Shown here piece by piece: positions 1-7,016 of a stretch of DNA of 20,652 bases. The notes under the pieces are model-generated. The model was not told the DNA's origin and did not search any database. It saw only the letters and a list, made by a program, of their open reading frames with translations. Position numbers and translations under genes: made by a program. Position 1 is the stretch's first letter; every line of letters begins with the position of its first letter. Origin of the DNA: an uncultured Oscillibacter sp. Its GTDB lineage: Bacteria > Bacillota > Clostridia > Oscillospirales > Oscillospiraceae. The DNA lies in NCBI GenBank assembly GCA_946183715.1, contig CAMHDB010000007.1:1-20652 (forward strand), read 5' to 3'.

Positions 1-1075
1 CGAAGAAGCGTTCCGGGAACGCCCGCGCGAAGCCGGAAAGCCCGGTTCCGTCGGACATCGCCGCGGTTACGGCGCACACGCGCGGATTCTCCGCCGCGTA
101 TTCTACAAGCGCCTCCCCAAAGACGCGCGAGAAGTCAGGCCCCGGGACTTTGAGCGGTTCCCCGGTGTCGGCGTCGAACGGCCCCGGGCCGTGGAAACGG
201 TCGGGATTGCGTTCGGCGTGAGAATATCCGCGGCCCTTCTGCGTCCGGACGTGTACGAGTACGGGCCCGTTGAGTTCCCTTGCCCACTGCAACACCGTAC
301 AGAGGCGCTCGATATCGTGCCCGTCGACGGGGCCCAGATACGTAAAGCCCATGTCTTCAAAGAGCGTACTTCCCGGGAAAATGGCCTGTTTGAGAATCGT
401 CTTGCCCCGGTGGATGAAGCGGTAGAGCGGATTCCGCGCGGGGTGTTTGCCGAACAGTCGGCGGTAGTATTTCTTGAAATGGTAGTAGGCGGGCTTGCTC
501 CGGATGTGGTTCAGGTGTTCGGACAGCCCGCCCACGTTCGGGTTAATCGACATCCCGTTGTCGTTGAGAATCACGATGAGCGGCTCCCCGGAGGCCCCCG
601 CGTTATTCATGCCTTCATAGGACAGTCCGCCCGTCATAGCGCCGTCGCCGATGAGCGCGAGTACGCTGTAGTCCGCGCCGGAAAGCGTCCGGGCGCGCGC
701 CATGCCCAGCGCCACGGAGACCGAGTTCGACGCGTGTCCGGCGATAAAGGCGTCGTGTACGCTCTCGTAGGGTTTCGGGAACCCGGACAGCCCCCCGAAC
801 TGGCGGAGCGTCGAAAAGAGCTCCTGCCGCCCGGTGAGCGCCTTGTGTACGTAACACTGGTGCCCGACATCGAACACAAGCCTGTCTTGCGCGGTATCGA
901 ACACGCGGTGAATCGCGACGGTCAGCTCGACCACGCCTAAATTGGACGCGAGGTGTCCGCCCGTGCGGGAGACGCGGCTTAAGAGAAATTGCCGCAGTTC
1001 CGCGCACAGCGCCGGAAGCTGTTGTTTGTCCAGCGCCTTCACGTCGGCGGGAGAACGGATGGTTTCCAGTAGCAT
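1..1075 (-). CDS. dxs: 1-deoxy-D-xylulose-5-phosphate synthase, 3' end beyond the window
   Basis: DXS condenses pyruvate with glyceraldehyde 3-phosphate, using thiamine diphosphate, in the first step of the MEP isoprenoid pathway. It is cytosolic. About 358 N-terminal residues are present, of a family length near 620, and the rest lies left of the window. Visible family motifs are SRTGGHLASNLGVVELT near residue 36, the ThDP/Mg motif starting GDGAMTGG at about 143, and its completing ILNDNGMSI. GPVDGHD and HVRTQKGRGY follow. ATG at 1075 has a strong GGGAGGAG ribosome site and lies 15 bases after the stop of the membrane-protein gene upstream, so the two are surely co-transcribed. It is the third element of the RNA/oapA/dxs unit led by the promoter at 2509-2537. 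Confidence 0.95.
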   Translation of the reverse strand, partial: MLLETIRSPADVKALDKQQLPALCAELRQFLLSRVSRTGGHLASNLGVVELTVAIHRVFDTAQDRLVFDVGHQCYVHKALTGRQELFSTLRQFGGLSGFPKPYESVHDAFIAGHASNSVSVALGMARARTLSGADYSVLALIGDGAMTGGLSYEGMNNAGASGEPLIVILNDNGMSINPNVGGLSEHLNHIRSKPAYYHFKKYYRRLFGKHPARNPLYRFIHRGKTILKQAIFPGSTLFEDMGFTYLGPVDGHDIERLCTVLQWARELNGPVLVHVRTQKGRGYSHAERNPDRFHGPGPFDADTGEPLKVPGPDFSRVFGEALVEYAAENPRVCAVTAAMSDGTGLSGFARAFPERFF

Positions 1076-1090
1076 GACAACTCCTCCCGG

Positions 1091-1651
1091 TCAGCGTTTC
1101 CGGCGGCGGAAAATGTACAGAAAGCGCCCGACCCAGTACGTGACATCCGTCCCGCGCCGGATTGCGAACGTTTTCCCGAGGGCCTTCCCGCCGATGGTCA
1201 GGCCGGATATCAGCGCCGTGACGCCCACGGAGACAAGTATCGTCTCGACGCCGAAGGCCTGCCGCACCCGCGACACGATAACCGCGCCCGTCACGCCGCT
1301 GACGATGCCGCAGATATCCCCCACCACGTCGTTGCAGACGCTCGAAACGCGGCTGGCGTTCCGCGTGAGGCGTAAGGCCTCGCGCGCGCCGGGCGTCTTG
1401 TGGGCGGCCATGGAATTGAGGGGGCGCGGGTCTGCCGCCGTCACCGACACCCCGATAATATCGAAGAGGATTCCCAGCAGGATAAACAGCAACAGGACGC
1501 ATGCGGCGAAAAGCAGTCCGGCCCCCGAGAGCAGAACTTCCGAGGTCAGGCCCAGTCCCGCCGACACCACGACCGCCATACAGAACACGACCGCGGCCCA
1601 GCCTATCGGCGACGGCGGCTCCTTTTTCTTCCGCTGTTTCTGACTTGCCAA
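1091..1651 (-). CDS. oapA: OapA-like DUF21 membrane protein (OLE-RNA-associated protein)
   Basis: This 186-residue integral membrane protein has a charged start (about residues 4-11), hydrophobic segments near 17-35, 40-68, 108-130 and 137-158, and a basic tail ending FRRRKR. The middle carries GVSVTAADPRPLNSMAAHK and a conserved-looking RNASRVSSVCNDVVGDICG. This resembles the DUF21 (CNNM/CorC N-terminal) fold without CBS domains. In OLE-RNA bacteria, OapA is such a DUF21 protein. It binds OLE RNA, holds it at the membrane and is linked to Mg2+ and alcohol stress. The position between the long structured RNA and dxs, 15 bases before dxs, matches that locus. The start is TTG at 1651 with a weak GTGGGG ribosome site, since I see no in-frame ATG or GTG close upstream. 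The family call rests on context and hydropathy, so a generic DUF21 protein remains possible. Confidence 0.8.
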   Translation of the reverse strand: MASQKQRKKKEPPSPIGWAAVVFCMAVVVSAGLGLTSEVLLSGAGLLFAACVLLLFILLGILFDIIGVSVTAADPRPLNSMAAHKTPGAREALRLTRNASRVSSVCNDVVGDICGIVSGVTGAVIVSRVRQAFGVETILVSVGVTALISGLTIGGKALGKTFAIRRGTDVTYWVGRFLYIFRRRKR

Positions 1652-1683
1652 AACAAAACCCCACTTTATGTTTGTATTTGTCG

Positions 1684-1732
1684 CCTCCCCGCGTGTTGAA
1701 ACGGGCTTTGCCGCTCCCGCCGCGCGGGGAGG
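1684..1732. other. hairpin between the long RNA and oapA
   Basis: Perfect 10-bp inverted repeat: CCTCCCCGCG at 1684-1693 pairs with CGCGGGGAGG at 1723-1732 around a 29-base loop. It lies between the 3' helix of the putative OLE RNA and the oapA start. On the minus strand no U-run follows, so it is not a classical terminator in that direction. It could mark a processing or partial termination point that adjusts oapA/dxs relative to the RNA (inference). Confidence 0.45.
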
Positions 1733-1770
1733 AATATTTTCCGGAACTTTACGGTTTGCGGAGAGAATGA

Positions 1771-1784
1771 AACAGGCGGCGGCG
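1771..1784. repeat. 3' arm of the 14-bp long-range closing helix
   Basis: AACAGGCGGCGGCG on the plus strand is the exact inverted copy of 2487-2500, 702 bases away. In the minus-strand transcript this arm is 3' and would pair with the RNA's 5' end, closing the molecule. Confidence 0.8.
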
Positions 1785-2486
1785 GCTGGACGGGTTAATC
1801 TTACGGCTTAGGTCGGGCTGGCTTTCCCCGGAACGCGCCTTTCGTTGCCGATAAAGGCGGTTCCCCTTTCAGCGTTCCGGCGCGGCGTCGCCCTCCGCGC
1901 TGCCCGATTGCCACTTAGTCCGTACTGCAAACCCCGCCCGGCCCCGTCGTGGACAGCCGAGGTGATTTCCACTCCAGTCCGTCCGCCTCTTTAGCCTCTT
2001 TTGCAGGGCGGGTTTCGAGAGGCAATCACAGCGCCGCTCCGGCCAGAGCAGCGCCGCGTAGGTCCCCTATCCACCAGTCCCACGCAAGGCAGGCTACTGC
2101 CGCGCACAGCATTGCACCGCGTCGCGGGTTCTCAATCCGCTTCGTACACGGGCCGAAATACCACGTTGGGAGTACGTCCGCGCACAAGAACGGGTCTCCA
2201 CGGAAACAGGGTCGGGTCGGCCATGCCATTGACCGGCGCCCTGAGTCCGCAAGCGGACCGGTGTCCGTTGCCTGTCCCGTCCGCCGCGACGGCTGACTGT
2301 GCCGCTTGACCGGTACGGTCGCCCTTACGGATGGCACGTTAAGACAGGGCGTGACACTGCCGCGCTTCCCCCCAGCATCCACCCGGAACTGGGCGTACCA
2401 AGCAGACACCACGGGTTTCATCGATGTGCCCTTCAGAGGATTTTTAGGCCCTCCCTGAGAAGCGGCGAATCTGACTTCGGATACTG

Positions 2487-2500
2487 CGCCGCCGCCTGTT
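2487..2500. repeat. 5' arm of the 14-bp long-range closing helix
   Basis: CGCCGCCGCCTGTT on the plus strand, the exact inverted partner of 1771-1784. In the minus-strand RNA it begins about three bases after the predicted start. It could instead pair locally with CGCCGC at 2462-2467, so two alternative folds are possible. Confidence 0.8.
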
Positions 2501-2508
2501 GGTCATGG

Positions 2509-2537
2509 AGTATACCACAATCCCCGGAAACTTACAA
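2509..2537 (-). promoter_or_regulatory. sigma-A promoter of the OLE RNA-oapA-dxs unit
   Basis: On the minus strand: -35 TTGTAA (2537-2532), a 17-base spacer and -10 TATACT (2514-2509), preceded by TGG, which makes an extended -10. Predicted start is near 2503. The -35 hexamer lies in the loop of a plus-strand terminator hairpin. Confidence 0.75.
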
Positions 2538-2557
2538 CCGTTTCCGGGGATTTTTTT
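2519..2557 (+). terminator. intrinsic terminator reading rightward, overlapping the OLE promoter
   Basis: 13-bp stem (2519-2531 with 2540-2552), 8-base loop, and an uninterrupted run of seven T at 2551-2557. The U-run is on the plus strand only. No plus-strand gene lies upstream, so it would stop antisense transcription across the OLE RNA or insulate the plus-strand gene at 2780. Confidence 0.8.
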
Positions 2558-2682
2558 CAACTCGTGCGGCGGGATTTTCCGGAACTGTTCTTCGGTAGCC
2601 TCAATTTTGTCGATTTGTTCCGGCGCGGACGCGCTTTCCCACTCTCCGCGTGATGGGAAGTAAGGCGCGCTCACAAAACACC

Positions 2683-2712
2683 TTGACAACCCCGCGAGTT
2701 TTGATTTATACT
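2683..2712 (+). promoter_or_regulatory. sigma-A promoter of the O-antigen ligase-like gene
   Basis: TTGACA (2683-2688), 18-base spacer, TATACT (2707-2712). Predicted start is near 2719, giving a leader of about 60 bases. Confidence 0.8.
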
Positions 2713-2779
2713 GTTGGAAACAGTATCATTTCGTCGTCAGGCTGTGAATCGGCGGCACGCACGATACGGAGGACGAACC

Positions 2780-4201
2780 ATGAAAAAAGACAAGAAGAAA
2801 GCGTTCTCGCGGCAGGAGTTCACCGCCATGGCATTCCGGATTTTGTGGCACCCGGAACTTGTCAGCGGGATAGCGTTTTTCACGCTGACGCTGTTCGCGT
2901 TCTGGCCGTTGCTCGTGCTCGTGCCGACTTTAGTACAGGGCAGTTTCGACCGGATGATTGAAATCAACCGCGTTCTGCTGGACAACATCCTCTTCACGAT
3001 GGTCGCTTGGCTGTCGGTGCTGGCCCTTACGGCGGCGGTCTTGCAGACATGGCACGAAAACCGTTACGCGCTCCGCGTCTTCCGTGACAACCCGGTGTTT
3101 GTGGTGTTTCTCGCGCTGGTTGTGTGGATGATAATCGACATTCCCTTTACCAACGGAGTGACGAACATCCTCCTTGAGGGCGCGGGACTGAAACACGAGA
3201 GTTTCTTCCTGCACCTCGAATACTTCCTCTGCTTTGCCACGCTGGGCCTGTGTCTGCGCAATCCGCGCTTAAAACTCTGGCTCCTGCGCGGCATGGCCAT
3301 TGTCAGCGCCGTGCTGGCCTCGTGTGTGTTCTATTTGTACGACCATGTCCAGTCCAGCCCGTACTATTACGACTGGAAACCCACATACGCCTCGATTTTC
3401 ACCAATATCAATTACTATGGCTACTTTTTGAATCTCTTTATCGCCCTTCTGGCCGGACTTCTTGCCGACGAGACATCCCGCCGCTGGCGCTGTGTCTACG
3501 TCGTCGCTTTCGCGCTGAATACGCTGGCCCTGAGTTACAATGATACCTTGGGCGCGTGGCTTGGCAGTTTTTGCGCGTGCGTCTTTGTGGTGGCGGCGTG
3601 CCGTATCCGGGACGGGCGCTTCCGGCTGTGGCCGTTCGTCCCGCTGGGATTGTTCGTGGTCGTCATGTGCGCGGCGGGGCTCGCCAACGGAAACCTGATA
3701 AAAAATATGGGCAGTCTCTTTAGAGACTTCGGTTTGATATTCCTGAATCCGTCCAATCCACAGTCCGCCCGTGCCGGGTCAGGCCGCTGGAGAATCTGGA
3801 AAAACTGTATGAAACTGATTCTGGAGAGTCCCCTTTTCGGTATCGGCTTCGAGGGCGTACACGTCAGGGTTTTGACAGAGGTAGGGAATCCCCGGCCACA
3901 TAACGAGTTCATACAGTACGCGCTCTTCTACGGAATCCCCGGCGGCCTGCTCTACCTGATAGGTTGCGCGGGCGTCTATGTGCGGGCGCTCCGACAGCGC
4001 GCGCGTCTGGACGTGCCGACCTTCGCCGCGCTGACGGCGGCTTTCGGCTATTTGGCCGGGTCGTTTTTCGGGCTCACCGTCTATAATACCGCCCCGTATT
4101 TCTTTATTATGCTCGGTCTCGGCTACGTGTGGGCGGAGCCGGAGCCCGAACCGGACGCGCCCGGAAAGATAAGGCGCCTCAAAAGACGCCTCTCCTTATA
4201 A
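2780..4201 (+). CDS. O-antigen ligase/polymerase-family membrane protein (Wzy/WaaL-like)
   Basis: A 473-residue protein with many hydrophobic segments spread along its length, roughly 10-12 helices. The C-terminal third carries the pattern of this superfamily: an R/W-rich segment GSGRWRIWKNCMKLILESP with FGIGFEG behind it, then NPRPHNEFIQYALFYGIPGG with the key His at about residue 374. Such proteins transfer or polymerise lipid-linked glycans on the outer face of the membrane. In a Gram-positive this would mean capsule, exopolysaccharide or glycolipid work. The substrate cannot be read from sequence. ATG at 2780 was chosen because GGAGGA precedes it by seven bases. The in-frame TTG at 2714 falls before the predicted transcription start. 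It is monocistronic: its own promoter at 2683-2712 and a shared hairpin after the stop. No glycosyltransferase genes are nearby. Confidence 0.85.
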   Translation: MKKDKKKAFSRQEFTAMAFRILWHPELVSGIAFFTLTLFAFWPLLVLVPTLVQGSFDRMIEINRVLLDNILFTMVAWLSVLALTAAVLQTWHENRYALRVFRDNPVFVVFLALVVWMIIDIPFTNGVTNILLEGAGLKHESFFLHLEYFLCFATLGLCLRNPRLKLWLLRGMAIVSAVLASCVFYLYDHVQSSPYYYDWKPTYASIFTNINYYGYFLNLFIALLAGLLADETSRRWRCVYVVAFALNTLALSYNDTLGAWLGSFCACVFVVAACRIRDGRFRLWPFVPLGLFVVVMCAAGLANGNLIKNMGSLFRDFGLIFLNPSNPQSARAGSGRWRIWKNCMKLILESPLFGIGFEGVHVRVLTEVGNPRPHNEFIQYALFYGIPGGLLYLIGCAGVYVRALRQRARLDVPTFAALTAAFGYLAGSFFGLTVYNTAPYFFIMLGLGYVWAEPEPEPDAPGKIRRLKRRLSL

Positions 4202-4207
4202 GCGGGA

Positions 4208-4237
4208 AGAACGGAACCGCCGCGGCGGTTCCGTTCT
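4208..4237. terminator. convergent bidirectional hairpin
   Basis: 14-bp perfect stem (4208-4221 with 4224-4237) and a 2-base loop, between the convergent stops at 4201 (plus) and 4239 (minus). U-runs are weak on both sides, but position and stability favour a shared terminator. Confidence 0.7.
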
Positions 4238-4238
4238 G

Positions 4239-5348
4239 TTACAGCGGCACAAAGACGTATTCCATACCCGGGCGCGCGGTCGGCGGGGGGGCGTCGTCCC
4301 CGGGGACAATTTCCAGTTCCAGTTCGTCGAGCTTTTGCGATAACGTGTCAAACTCCCCGGGCGTCAGCGCGTACCAGATACCGGACTCCGTCTGTTCGGC
4401 GGGGGCGTAGCCGTCGAACAGGTCGAGCGCCTCCGCCGGGAGCGTCCATACGGATACCGCGCCCGATGACAAGTCCGCTGTCTCGTCAATTTCCCGCGAT
4501 TCCGGGGTTTCCGATTCCCCGGAAAGAAGCGCGTTCATGTCGGGGCGCGGCGCGGAAGCCGAATGTTCCGCTACCGTCGCGGCGCCCTCCTCCCGGACGC
4601 TTTCCGGCACACTCACGCCGACGGGAAAAGCGTCCGTCGCGGCGCCCTCACCCGGAACAACCGCCGTCTTGGTTTCCTCTTCGGGAGCAACTCCCGTCGC
4701 GGGGGCCTCGTCTGGAAACGCTTCCTCCACGGCGTAGCCGTCGGGAATCGCCTTTGCGGCGGCAGGGGCCGCTCTCCCGTTCGATACGGATTCCTCTTCG
4801 GCCTCTTCGGGGACTTCCGCTCCGGAACTCTGCATACTAAAGGGAATCATGTCGGGTTCGGTCTTGTCGGCGGTCGCGTTTTGCACGGCTTGCGATTCCG
4901 CCACGTCGTAAAGTTCCGGCGCTTGCGGCGGTACGGTGTCGGCGTTGTCGAATGCCGCGCCTCCGGCGTCCGCGTCGGTCGTGACCGCCTTCTGGGTGCC
5001 CGCGCCGCCGCCCGACGCGATATCGGAAACCCTCCGTCCGGCGGTTCCGTGAAGCAGTATCACGAGCGCCGCACAGGCCGCCAGCGGCAACACGACTTTC
5101 GCCCACTGTCCCCGCCACGATACCCGCCTCGGCGGGAGTGACGCAAGTACCGATTCCGCGAACCCGTCCGGCACGACCGTCTCCTCGATGTCCGGGAAGG
5201 CGTCCCGCATTGCCAGCGCGTCCGCGACGTAGGCCTGACAGTCCGCGCACTCCGACAGGTGTACGCGAACCCCTTCGGCCTCCGCCTCGGACAATTCCCC
5301 GTCCAGAAACGCGTCCAGCAGGGCCGCGTATTCGTCATGGCTGTTCAT
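4239..5348 (-). CDS. membrane anti-sigma factor with zf-HC2 domain
   Basis: Cognate anti-sigma factor of the ECF sigma gene just upstream. The N-terminus (residues 1-45) is a zinc-binding anti-sigma domain with H30-x3-C34-x2-C37 (HLSECADC). One transmembrane helix follows at about 83-100, then a long extracytoplasmic part rich in Ala, Glu, Pro and Thr (about 110-300) with decayed repeats such as EGAAT and AFPDEA. A more ordered C-terminus contains SVWTLPAEALDLFDGY and GIWYALTPGEF. At 369 residues it is longer than most family members because of this external part, which may sense the signal. ATG at 5348 has a strong AAGGAGGG site and overlaps the sigma gene by 14 bases, implying coupled synthesis. 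The signal and target genes are unknown. Confidence 0.85.
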   Translation of the reverse strand: MNSHDEYAALLDAFLDGELSEAEAEGVRVHLSECADCQAYVADALAMRDAFPDIEETVVPDGFAESVLASLPPRRVSWRGQWAKVVLPLAACAALVILLHGTAGRRVSDIASGGGAGTQKAVTTDADAGGAAFDNADTVPPQAPELYDVAESQAVQNATADKTEPDMIPFSMQSSGAEVPEEAEEESVSNGRAAPAAAKAIPDGYAVEEAFPDEAPATGVAPEEETKTAVVPGEGAATDAFPVGVSVPESVREEGAATVAEHSASAPRPDMNALLSGESETPESREIDETADLSSGAVSVWTLPAEALDLFDGYAPAEQTESGIWYALTPGEFDTLSQKLDELELEIVPGDDAPPPTARPGMEYVFVPL

Positions 5349-5970
5349 ATGCAGCCCTCCTTTCCTGTTTACTTAGACGGTTCGCGGCGGGAAAAGTTCC
5401 CCGCTCTATGAGAATTTTCCGCAGATTCTCCCGCGCCCGGTGAATCCGTGACTTCACGGTGCCGTTGTCCAGTGACAGCGCCTCCCCGATTTCCCCGTAG
5501 GAAAGCTGATGGATTTCCCGGAGAATCAGAACCTGCCGATGTTCGGGGGAGAGTTGCCGCAAGGCGTCCCGAATCTCCTCGCGGAGTTCGCGGCGTTCGG
5601 CGGCCTCCTGCGGCGACGGGGCCGGGTCGGGGAGTTCTACGCGGGCCTCCTCGTCGTTGAGCGACGGCCCGGAGTGCGTGTCGCGGCGCTGTCGGCGGCG
5701 CAACGAGTCCGTACAGGCGTTGCAAGTCAGGCGGTACAGCCACGTCGAGAAATTCGCCTCGCCGCGAAAGCGCGGCAGTCCCTGCCATGCCGACACGAAC
5801 GCCTCCTGCGCGGCGTCGGCCCCGTCCTCCGGATTCCCGCAGAGGCGGTTCGAAAGCGCCAGCACCTTCTTTTCGTACCGCCGCACGAGTTCCCCGAACG
5901 CGTCGCGATTCCCCCGGGCGGCTTTCGTGAGCAGTTCGCGCTCCGGCGTGGTGGTGAAATCAACTGTCAT
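5335..5970 (-). CDS. ECF-family RNA polymerase sigma factor (SigW/RpoE-like)
   Basis: 211 residues. Sigma region 2 spans about 15-90 (AFGELVRRYEKKVLALSNRL, DAAQEAFVSAWQGL, STWLYRL). An acidic/proline linker follows, then region 4 (about 133-190) with LSPEHRQVLILREIHQLSY, GEIGEALSLDNGTVKSR and IHRARENLRK forming the DNA-binding helix-turn-helix. This group directs RNA polymerase to stress promoters and is held inactive by the membrane anti-sigma factor encoded downstream. Its ATG overlaps the dusB stop as ATGA (5967-5970), so translation of dusB probably feeds it. I see no separate promoter in front of it, which is unusual for an autoregulated ECF sigma. One could lie inside dusB. Confidence 0.93.
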   Translation of the reverse strand: MTVDFTTTPERELLTKAARGNRDAFGELVRRYEKKVLALSNRLCGNPEDGADAAQEAFVSAWQGLPRFRGEANFSTWLYRLTCNACTDSLRRRQRRDTHSGPSLNDEEARVELPDPAPSPQEAAERRELREEIRDALRQLSPEHRQVLILREIHQLSYGEIGEALSLDNGTVKSRIHRARENLRKILIERGTFPAANRLSKQERRAAYEQP

Positions 5971-6935
5971 GTCAGGTCACGTTTCATCCCTTCCGTAATC
6001 CGGCGGACATCCTCCAAGGTGTTCATCCGGACGATTTTTTCCTTGTAGAACGCCGAGTGCGGCACGCCCTTCAGGTACCAGCAGTAATGCCGCCGCGCCT
6101 CCAAAACCGCGATACGTTCGCCCTTGATTCCGGCGGAGAGTTCGATTTGCCGCACCGCCGTGTCGAGGCGCTCCGACAGCGGCGGGAGTTCCGGGACGGG
6201 CTCCCCGGCGAGTACGGCGGCGGCCTGCCGGAAAATCCACGGGTTGCCGAACGCCGCGCGGCCAATCATGAGCGCGTCGGCCTTGGTGTGCTGTAGGATA
6301 CGCGCGGCGTCGTGGGGCGTCCAAACGTCGCCGTTGGCGAATACCGGCACCGACACCGCCTCCTTGACCTGCCGGATACAGTGCCAGTCCGCCGCGCCGC
6401 CGTACATCTGCGCGCGCGTCCGCCCGTGTACGGCCACCGCCGCGATTCCGGCCTGTTCGAGTACGCGCGCGAACTCCACGCAGTTACAGTTTCCCAAGTC
6501 CCAGCCCCGGCGGAATTTCGCCGTGACGGGGACATCGACCGCGCGCGTCACGGCCTCCACGATACGCGCCGCGCGTTCGGGGTCGCGCATGAGCGCCGCG
6601 CCGTCGCCGTTGTTGACTATCTTTCCCATCGGACAGCCCATATTTAAGTCTACGATATCCGCGCCGGAGTATTCCAGCGCGATTGCGGCGGCCTCCGCCA
6701 TACAGGCCGGGTCGCTCCCGAAAATCTGCACGGCGGCGGGGTGCTCGCCCGGGAACTGCCGCAACAATGTAAACGTTTTCTTGTCGCGGTGGCAGAGCGC
6801 CTTGGAAGATACCAGTTCCGTGACGGTATAGCCCGCGCCCTGCTCGGCGCAAATCTGCCGGAACGCCGCGTCCGTCACGCCCGCCATAGGGGCCAGCGCC
6901 AGACGCGACGCCACTTCCACAGAACCTATCTTCAT
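5967..6935 (-). CDS. dusB: tRNA-dihydrouridine synthase, DusB/NifR3 family
   Basis: An FMN-dependent TIM-barrel enzyme of 322 residues that reduces uridine to dihydrouridine in tRNA. Family signs in order: LALAPMAGVTDAAFR near residue 13 (flavin site), TELVSSKAL, AVQIFGSDP, DIVDLNMGCPMGKI with catalytic Cys101, KFRRGWD, AVHGRTRAQMYGG, VFANGDVW, MIGRAAFGNPWIF. Length is normal. In other Firmicutes dus genes often sit with housekeeping genes. Here the stop overlaps the ECF sigma start. The ribosome site AAGGACGGGAG is modest. The gene follows the EAL-protein gene by 81 bases with no clear terminator between them, so read-through is possible. Substrate position (U17 or U20) cannot be told from sequence. 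Confidence 0.93.
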   Translation of the reverse strand: MKIGSVEVASRLALAPMAGVTDAAFRQICAEQGAGYTVTELVSSKALCHRDKKTFTLLRQFPGEHPAAVQIFGSDPACMAEAAAIALEYSGADIVDLNMGCPMGKIVNNGDGAALMRDPERAARIVEAVTRAVDVPVTAKFRRGWDLGNCNCVEFARVLEQAGIAAVAVHGRTRAQMYGGAADWHCIRQVKEAVSVPVFANGDVWTPHDAARILQHTKADALMIGRAAFGNPWIFRQAAAVLAGEPVPELPPLSERLDTAVRQIELSAGIKGERIAVLEARRHYCWYLKGVPHSAFYKEKIVRMNTLEDVRRITEGMKRDLT

Positions 6936-7016
6936 GCGCTCCCGTCCTTTCCGCGTAGAGATAACAGCCCGGGGAAACTTTTTCTATGCCCGACAGCTTT
7001 GCCTCCCCGCATGGGT

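Larger units (their letters stand above)
1771..2503 (-). ncRNA. ole: OLE RNA (ornate large extremophilic RNA), putative
   Basis: A stretch of over 700 bases between a sigma-A promoter and oapA with no credible reading frame but strong structure. The ends pair over 14 bp: AACAGGCGGCGGCG (5' end, 2500-2487) with its exact complement (3' end, 1784-1771). Local hairpins include GTCCGC/GCGGAC near 2244-2259 and GCCTTT/AAAGGC near 1834-1856. OLE RNAs are roughly 600-nt structured RNAs of mostly anaerobic or extremophilic Firmicutes. They sit directly upstream of a DUF21 protein gene (oapA) near dxs and form a membrane ribonucleoprotein linked to alcohol, cold, Mg2+ and energy stress. Strand, size and gene order all fit. 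The 5' end is set by the promoter. The 3' end is set by the closing helix and may extend toward 1690. Identity was not verified with a covariance model. Confidence 0.82.

Noticed and set aside
1949..2421. Several 100-130 codon frames on both strands inside the OLE region
   Set aside because: They overlap each other in different frames, have no ribosome sites and are rich in Arg, Ser, Pro and Ala. These are typical chance frames in GC-rich structured DNA.
2444..2689. 81-codon minus-strand frame before and across the OLE promoter
   Set aside because: It starts at TTG, runs through the terminator hairpin and the promoter and ends inside the RNA's 5' region. The first half looks somewhat protein-like and could be a gene remnant, but I cannot support a product.
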